A stretch of 64,000 nt of DNA from Janthinobacterium violaceinigrum (GTDB taxonomy: Bacteria > Pseudomonadota > Gammaproteobacteria > Burkholderiales > Burkholderiaceae_D). Below are positions 63,498-64,000 of this stretch, piece after piece. The translations under genes and the position numbers were made by a program. The notes under the pieces were generated by a model. That model had not been told where the DNA came from, made no database searches, and worked only from the letters and a program-made list of their open reading frames with translations. Positions within the stretch are counted from its first letter, which is position 1. Every line of letters starts with the position of its first letter. Where the stretch lies: the NCBI RefSeq assembly GCF_009208555.1, contig NZ_WFLI01000034.1:1-64000 (forward strand). Reading direction: 5' to 3'.

Positions 63498-63647
63498 AGG
63501 GATTTGGGTGGGAGCGGAGGCAAAAGCCTATTTTACCAACACCAGGCAGGGAAAGGACCGATTCGCCCGCCATTTGCGCCGATTCGCGCCAGGAATGTTG
63601 GATTCCCTTACACGCCGACACGCCAGGTAACATTCTGTAATAATGTA

Positions 63648-63675
63648 TGGAAACAAATAGAACTATTCTTATAAT
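63648..63675 (+). promoter_or_regulatory. Candidate sigma70 promoter of the DUF4136-like lipoprotein gene
   Basis: TGGAAA (63648-63653, weak -35) and TATAAT (63670-63675, perfect -10) are spaced by 16 bp, 60 bp before the ATG. Confidence 0.45.
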
Positions 63676-63735
63676 ACTAGGCGATGAATTGCGTCTACCA
63701 ACAATGAATTGCAGCGAATATCAGGAGATCAGGCA

Positions 63736-64000
63736 ATGAAACGATATCTCACCATCATGATGGCCGCATTGACCGTGTTGCTGACCGGATGCGCCACTAC
63801 CATACGCAGCGACGTCACCGTCTTCCATGAATGGCCTGCGCAATTGCAGGACAAATCGTATGTCTTTGAAGCGCCCGTGGCGGAAAACGATACGCTCGAA
63901 TACCGCAGCTACCAGAATCTGGTGCGCGCGGAACTGGCAAAACACGGCTTCGGCGAAGCTTCCGGCCCTGCGGCCGCCAACTTGCGCGTGTCCATGAATT
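63736..64000 (+). CDS. DUF4136-like lipoprotein (3' truncated by the window)
   Basis: ATG 63736 has AGGAG and AGG upstream. The visible 88 residues start MKRYLTIMMAALTVLLTGC, a lipoprotein signal with LTGC as lipobox. SDVTVFHEW, YRSYQNLVRAELAKHGFGEA and an Ala-rich NLRVSMN follow, resembling DUF4136 proteins (short-chain domain after the lipobox, helix LxxxLxxxG). Continues past base 64000. Confidence 0.75.
   Translation, partial: MKRYLTIMMAALTVLLTGCATTIRSDVTVFHEWPAQLQDKSYVFEAPVAENDTLEYRSYQNLVRAELAKHGFGEASGPAAANLRVSMN

Overview
The window is about 64 kb of GC-rich chromosome from a betaproteobacterium. The GC content, compact operons, abundant RND/MFS/TonB-type envelope genes and the protein style suggest Oxalobacteraceae, close to Janthinobacterium or Massilia. 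That placement is inference, because there is no rRNA in the window. I see no integrase, transposase, prophage or CRISPR array. The only RNA gene recognised outright is a tRNA-Thr(CGT) near 59.6 kb.

Layout. 0-6.5 kb: tail of an Ala/Pro/Lys-rich protein, a heterodimeric ABC exporter (mdlA/mdlB-like), and a periplasmic-sensor diguanylate cyclase. 6.5-10.6 kb: a small lipoprotein, then a di-haem cytochrome c peroxidase divergent from a phospholipase C/acid phosphatase. The shared intergenic region carries two Pho-box-like sites, one facing each gene. 10.6-15 kb: a zinc-ribbon membrane protein, an uncharacterised overlapping gene pair, and a long imperfect hairpin. 15-21.4 kb: an M29-like peptidase, two LysR-controlled divergent units (PhyH dioxygenase plus sugar isomerase; aldo/keto reductase) and an ohrR-type regulator that may be leaderless. 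21.5-28.8 kb: an M1 peptidase - DUF6702 - TonB receptor operon, a 2OG-Fe dioxygenase, a response-regulator/histidine-kinase hybrid and a possible ~65-nt sRNA. 29-35.5 kb: a TetR-OMF-MFP-RND efflux operon with a perfect palindrome upstream. 35.6-37.4 kb: a lipoprotein and a TPR protein.

37.5-51.5 kb is the most unusual region. A 2,920-residue DUF11/SdrD_B-type surface protein is translationally coupled (ATGA overlap) to a 1,487-residue protein with an OmpA-like domain and a predicted C-terminal outer-membrane barrel. The pair sits downstream of a strikingly AT-rich 764-bp leader with dyads and a terminator-like leader hairpin. I propose it as a two-partner surface adhesin/scaffold system.

51.5-64 kb: an EmrAB-type tripartite MFS pump with its own outer-membrane factor, large-subunit catalase KatE, a DUF883 protein, the tRNA, fructose-1,6-bisphosphatase, aminopeptidase N, and the start of a DUF4136-like lipoprotein cut by the window edge.

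Taken together, the window is an envelope, efflux and stress-response neighbourhood. Several local regulators (two LysR, TetR, OhrR, and probably PhoB) sit beside recognisable operator-like dyads.
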